16,412 bases of DNA from Anaerolineaceae bacterium (GTDB lineage: Bacteria > Chloroflexota > Anaerolineae > Anaerolineales > Anaerolineaceae): positions 3,185-19,596 of the forward strand of contig JAQTMA010000048.1 in assembly GCA_028714615.1 (NCBI GenBank), read 5' to 3'. Below the pieces are notes generated by a model that ran no database searches, was not told the origin of the DNA, and saw only the letters and a program-made list of their open reading frames with translations. Positions 13,841 through 16,412 of this stretch are shown in pieces. A program made the translations under genes and the position numbers. Within the stretch, counting starts at the first letter, position 1; every line of letters begins with the position of its first letter.

Positions 13841-14242
13841 ATGGATGATTTATATCGGGAATTGATTATTGAGCATTATAAGAATCCTGGATACCGCGGC
13901 CAGCTTGATCCACACGATATCTCATTCGAAGATGAGAATCCCCTTTGCGGTGACCATCTCCGCATCGATGTTCGGCTGGATGATAAAGGCCGGGTGAGCG
14001 CGGCTGCTTTTAGTGGGCACGGTTGTGCAATTTCACAAGCGTCAGCCGATCTACTGCTCGAAGATATCATTGGGAAAACGGTTGAAGAGGTCAAAGGACT
14101 TAATAAGCAGAACGTGTTGGACTTGTTAGGGATTGAACTCGGACCTGTGCGACTCAAATGTGCGCTTCTGCCCCTCAAGGTGCTTAAAGCGGGTGCATAT
14201 GGCCTTCAGGTGGCAGACGATGCTCTGGTTGAGGATCGGTAA
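13841..14242 (+). CDS. sufU: SufU-type sulfur relay / IscU-like scaffold protein
   Basis: A 133-residue protein with the three conserved Cys of the IscU/SufU fold: Cys36 in NPLCGDH (with Asp38), Cys62 in GHGCAISQAS and Cys107 in RLKCALLPL. In B. subtilis SufU these residues hold zinc, and the protein takes persulfide from SufS. Here the third Cys follows Lys (RLKC) as in SufU, not His (as in IscU). However, the distance from Cys62 to Cys107 is 45 residues, near IscU (43 in E. coli) and about 17 shorter than B. subtilis SufU (62). So it lacks the SufU insertion while keeping its active-site residues. It follows sufS by 29 nt, which supports the SufU role. The stop overlaps the start of the Rieske gene (TAATG). 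Confidence 0.93.
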   Translation: MDDLYRELIIEHYKNPGYRGQLDPHDISFEDENPLCGDHLRIDVRLDDKGRVSAAAFSGHGCAISQASADLLLEDIIGKTVEEVKGLNKQNVLDLLGIELGPVRLKCALLPLKVLKAGAYGLQVADDALVEDR

Positions 14243-14601
14243 TGCCCGGGATGTATAATTATAAACAGATCGATGAATCGAGCTGTGTCTTTTATGAGAT
14301 CGCCGGTTTGGACGATTTACCCCCGGGTGAGCGCTTGTTCGTTGAGATTGGACTGGATCCGATTGTTGTATTCAACCTGGCTGGTGAATTGTATGCAATT
14401 GCCGACGTTTGCTCACACGATGATGGACCGGTGGGGGATGGAGAGTTGGATGGGTTTCAGGTAATCTGCCCACGACACGGCGCCCGCTTTGATGTGCGTA
14501 CCGGAGAAGTGGTATCCTTACCAGCAGTTGTCGATATCCCAGCTTACCCGGTGCGCGTAGCCAACGGGAAGATCTTACTCGGGGTACCGGTTAAAGTTTA
14601 G
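14242..14601 (+). CDS. Rieske [2Fe-2S] ferredoxin, last gene of the suf operon
   Basis: A 119-residue single-domain Rieske protein, annotated in relatives as non-heme iron oxygenase ferredoxin subunit. Ligands are seen in two boxes, Cys57-x-His59 (CSHDDGPVGDG) and Cys76-x2-His79 (CPRHGARFD), 16 residues apart, the spacing of soluble Rieske ferredoxins. There is no membrane anchor, so it is cytoplasmic. The ATG at 14242 overlaps the sufU stop by one base (TAATG), so translation is coupled; MYNYK at 14251 is an alternative. No oxygenase gene is nearby. The operon position suggests electron supply to cluster assembly, but that is inference; such genes are also known in suf operons of some Actinobacteria. 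Confidence 0.93.
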   Translation: MPGMYNYKQIDESSCVFYEIAGLDDLPPGERLFVEIGLDPIVVFNLAGELYAIADVCSHDDGPVGDGELDGFQVICPRHGARFDVRTGEVVSLPAVVDIPAYPVRVANGKILLGVPVKV

Positions 14602-14622
14602 CGGCTTCGTCGTCAAGATTTG

Positions 14623-14671
14623 GTGTGCTTACAAGCAATCCCTCTATTCGTGAAATGAGGGCTGCGCACAC
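14623..14671. terminator. Possible hairpin between the suf operon and the PIG-L gene
   Basis: Outer arms GTGTGC (14623-14628) / GCACAC (14666-14671) enclose a second stem CCCTC (14640-14644) / GAGGG (14657-14661). There is no T tract on either side, so a true intrinsic terminator is doubtful. It is the only candidate between these convergent genes, and it touches the stop codon of the PIG-L gene. Confidence 0.35.
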
Positions 14672-15321
14672 TAAGAAATGCAATCGAATCTCCCGACGAT
14701 GCGTAAAATATCAAATCCCTCCGCGTATGGTCGTTCGGCCAGCGCTCCATGCCGGATCAAAGTCGAACGAGTGATCTCTGGCTTAAAATAGTACTTATCT
14801 TGATACGTCTTGTATTCGGCCAATGCCGTGATCTTTTTTTCAACGTCATCTTCCCCGACTTCTACTAAAAAATTCGGAAAGAACCCATAACTGGATCTCA
14901 GCACATCAAAACCCAGGACGGTAGTCCCGCGGAAAGCCCTCAAGGATTCCTCCATTACAGTGGCATGGTCTTGATGGATGTCCGCTTTGGTATGCACGAA
15001 AACGACTTCCGGATGGTAGGTATTGTTGAGGTCTATAAGGTATTCGAGGATTTCCTGGCGGGCATGGGGAAAGCGACGTGTCTCGAACGAGTGAACCAGG
15101 ACGTTTTCTGGACGAACCCCCAAAATATCCATACTGGCGCGGTGCTCGTTGACTAGGTTGTATAGGGCAGGATTTTTTTGATTATCGGAGAGGGTGACGC
15201 ATACAACCTCAGCCCGGGCGGAGACATGGGCAATCAATGCGCCGCAACCTAGCTCGATATCATCCGGATGGGCGCCGATGAAGCACACCTTCTCACCATA
15301 AAAGACCATCGAATGGCTCAT
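14671..15321 (-). CDS. PIG-L / LmbE family deacetylase
   Basis: A 216-residue zinc-dependent N-deacetylase of the PIG-L family, whose members remove acetyl groups from GlcNAc-type sugars or related small molecules such as mycothiol or bacillithiol precursors. The zinc-site motif GAHPDDIELGCG has His18 and Asp21; the second box ADIHQDH (His116, His119) supplies the third ligand. Length is usual for the family. It has no signal peptide, so it acts in the cytoplasm. AAGGAG lies 4-5 nt before the ATG. The methyltransferase gene ends 8 nt upstream, so the two are co-transcribed and may act on the same sugar-containing product. The substrate cannot be told from the sequence. Confidence 0.9.
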   Translation of the reverse strand: MSHSMVFYGEKVCFIGAHPDDIELGCGALIAHVSARAEVVCVTLSDNQKNPALYNLVNEHRASMDILGVRPENVLVHSFETRRFPHARQEILEYLIDLNNTYHPEVVFVHTKADIHQDHATVMEESLRAFRGTTVLGFDVLRSSYGFFPNFLVEVGEDDVEKKITALAEYKTYQDKYYFKPEITRSTLIRHGALAERPYAEGFDILRIVGRFDCIS

Positions 15322-15329
15322 CGGGCTCC

Positions 15330-16130
15330 TTATTTTACTGCCAAAATGCCACCCACAACTTTGGTCATTACCAATTTACCTTCTTCGGTAAAGCGGCGTT
15401 CTGCGACCCTGGTGATTTGCTGCATGATGTTTTCAAAATCATTCTTATTTTGAAAGAAACTGCCCCAAAGTTTCCGGTCCTCTGAGAGGGACGCCCGGGT
15501 GTACTCGATGAATGGCTGCACCGAATCAAATGTCAGCGGATTTTCGAATGTGTGGACCGTCCCGCTGGAAAATACTTGCTTAATCTCGCCCCAGATCTCA
15601 GTCGAGAAGCGGGAGCTACCCGGCATTGGAGGGATGGGTTTGTCGGTGGCTTCACGAATTATTTCGTAAAACAATTCTTTGTTCTCAGGCAATGGTCCTG
15701 TGGTAAACAGGCGTCCCCCCGGTTTCAGCACCCTGTGCATTTCTGCGATGGTGAAGGGGATATTCTCGGCATAATAGATCGAAAAACAACACGATAGCAG
15801 GTCAAATTGGTTATCGGGATAAGGGAATCGCTTGTTGAAATCTAATTCTACAAATGTGACTTTACCTCCAAGGTGTGAGTTCTCCTTGCGAGCCTGGTCT
15901 AGCAACTCGGGATTGATGTCGCCACCAGAGATATCTGCTTCTTCGTTAAGTTCATTCAAGTAAGAGAAACACTGCTTTCCGGAACCGCAACCCACATCCA
16001 GGATTTTCATCCCTTTCTCAAGATGGAGCAGCCCCATCATCCACTCATCGATATTGCGGCTACCGTATTTATTGTGGATATCGATACGGGTGAGCAGGTC
16101 ACTTGTCGTTTCCTGGTAGTTAAATTTCAT
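15330..16130 (-). CDS. Class I SAM-dependent methyltransferase
   Basis: A 266-residue methyltransferase with the Rossmann-like SAM fold. Motif I KILDVGCGSGKQ (42-53) binds SAM, and the acidic end of strand 2 is GGDINPELL. Motif post-I is around VELDFNKRFPYPDNQFDLLSC-type sequence (ELDFNKRFPYPDNQFD), and motif III-like HRVLKPGGRLF is typical of the UbiE/Methyltransf_11 group. The C-terminal half (EEGKLVMTKVVGGILAV at the end) is less conserved; the acceptor is unknown. The start ATG has GAGG about 5 nt upstream. It is followed by the PIG-L gene 8 nt away, and transcription likely begins at the promoter 16221-16249. Confidence 0.9.
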   Translation of the reverse strand: MKFNYQETTSDLLTRIDIHNKYGSRNIDEWMMGLLHLEKGMKILDVGCGSGKQCFSYLNELNEEADISGGDINPELLDQARKENSHLGGKVTFVELDFNKRFPYPDNQFDLLSCCFSIYYAENIPFTIAEMHRVLKPGGRLFTTGPLPENKELFYEIIREATDKPIPPMPGSSRFSTEIWGEIKQVFSSGTVHTFENPLTFDSVQPFIEYTRASLSEDRKLWGSFFQNKNDFENIMQQITRVAERRFTEEGKLVMTKVVGGILAVK

Positions 16131-16252
16131 AGCGCCTCGCAGGTTATCATGAGCTACGGGTGGAGGAAGGTTATATTCTCCCTCCGAAGTGGATAATCGA
16201 ATGGTTGGGAAAGCGAAGTAAGTATCATGGACGATGTAAGGTTTGTCAAGGA
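16131..16252 (-). promoter_or_regulatory. Promoter and leader of the methyltransferase-PIG-L operon
   Basis: On the minus strand a perfect TTGACA (16249-16244), 17-nt spacer and GATACT (16226-16221); the -10 matches at 4 of 6 positions. The leader of about 80 nt holds a hairpin: GGAGGGAG (16185-16178) pairs with CTTCCTCC (16169-16162) over 8 bp with one G-U pair and an 8-nt loop, without a T tract. The promoter begins just after the hypE stop. Confidence 0.5.
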
Positions 16253-16412
16253 TCAGCAGATACGGGGAAGCATTTCTCCAGCGAGGACGTCCAGGATACG
16301 TGTTGAACCGAAGGGTGTATGCAACAATACCCTGCCGGGGTCGCCAGCTACTACCCGTCCTATGCGCGTAGCCATTGAACCGTAAGGTGAGCTACGCAAA
16401 GCAGCCAAGGCA
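16253..16412 (-). CDS. hypE: HypE, carbamoyl dehydratase for [NiFe]-hydrogenase maturation (C-terminal end)
   Basis: The last 52 codons of a gene that enters from the right edge, with the first full codon at 16411 and a TGA at 16255-16253. The peptide ends AGEMLPRIC. A C-terminal PRIC with the Cys as the last residue is the hallmark of HypE, whose terminal Cys carries the carbamoyl group that becomes the thiocyanate precursor of the CN ligands. The preceding part also fits HypE: ALAALRSSP, IGRVVAGDPGRVLLHTPFGS and TRILDVL correspond to the usual G-V-V...V-L-T-G-G-T-R-D-L rhythm. There is no internal stop, so nothing suggests a pseudogene. The rest of the hyp cluster should lie to the right. 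Recognition rests on a short fragment. Confidence 0.85.
   Translation of the reverse strand, partial: ALAALRSSPYGSMATRIGRVVAGDPGRVLLHTPFGSTRILDVLAGEMLPRIC

Noticed and set aside
1..16412. CRISPR arrays, insertion sequences, prophage genes or attachment sites
   Set aside because: No regularly spaced repeats, transposase, integrase or duplicated tRNA end was seen; the genes look like ordinary chromosomal core genes.

Overview
This window is a stretch of bacterial chromosome with moderate GC. The layout and gene content point to a Chloroflexota bacterium of the Anaerolineae type. That placement is an inference from the sufC-first SUF operon with SufU, SufS and a Rieske ferredoxin, the actinobacterial-like SufR, the Thr/Pro-rich lipoprotein linker and the FmdB protein. 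No 16S or other marker gene is present to confirm it. Most intergenic regions carry recognisable sigma70-type promoters (TTGACA / TATAAT, 16-18 nt spacers), and these help choose several start codons.

Left part (1-5305): a DEAD-box RNA helicase that enters from outside the window converges on a small FmdB zinc-ribbon gene. A divergent pair of promoters, whose -35 boxes form one perfect palindrome, separates FmdB from a YbjN-like gene. Next come an eight-helix membrane protein of unknown function, a divergently transcribed sugar-type ABC solute-binding lipoprotein without its permeases, and an unrecognised 189-residue protein followed by a clear terminator.

Middle part (5306-7363): about 430 bp of non-coding DNA holds two tandem DnaA boxes just upstream of a promoter. 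It is followed by a tRNA with a CAT anticodon (elongator Met most likely) with its own consensus promoter, a CorA-type metal transporter, and a divergent SCP2-domain protein that ends in a long bidirectional terminator.

SUF region (7390-14601): the core of the window is an iron-sulfur cluster assembly locus. A SufR-type regulator and a DUF59 (SufT-like) protein are transcribed leftward. sufC, sufB, sufD, a 96-residue uncharacterised protein, sufS, sufU and a Rieske ferredoxin are transcribed rightward. The two promoters are back-to-back, and an 11-bp inverted repeat overlaps both -35 boxes, so one regulator could control both directions. SufS supplies sulfur, SufU receives or relays it, the SufBCD complex builds the cluster, and the DUF59 protein probably helps deliver it. 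The 96-residue protein, with an SH3-like look, is the best candidate here for an undescribed SUF accessory factor.

Right end (14671-16412): a PIG-L-type deacetylase and a SAM-dependent methyltransferase form a leftward pair with its own promoter. The last 160 bases encode the C-terminal end of HypE, the [NiFe]-hydrogenase cyanide-ligand maturation factor, recognised by its terminal PRIC motif.
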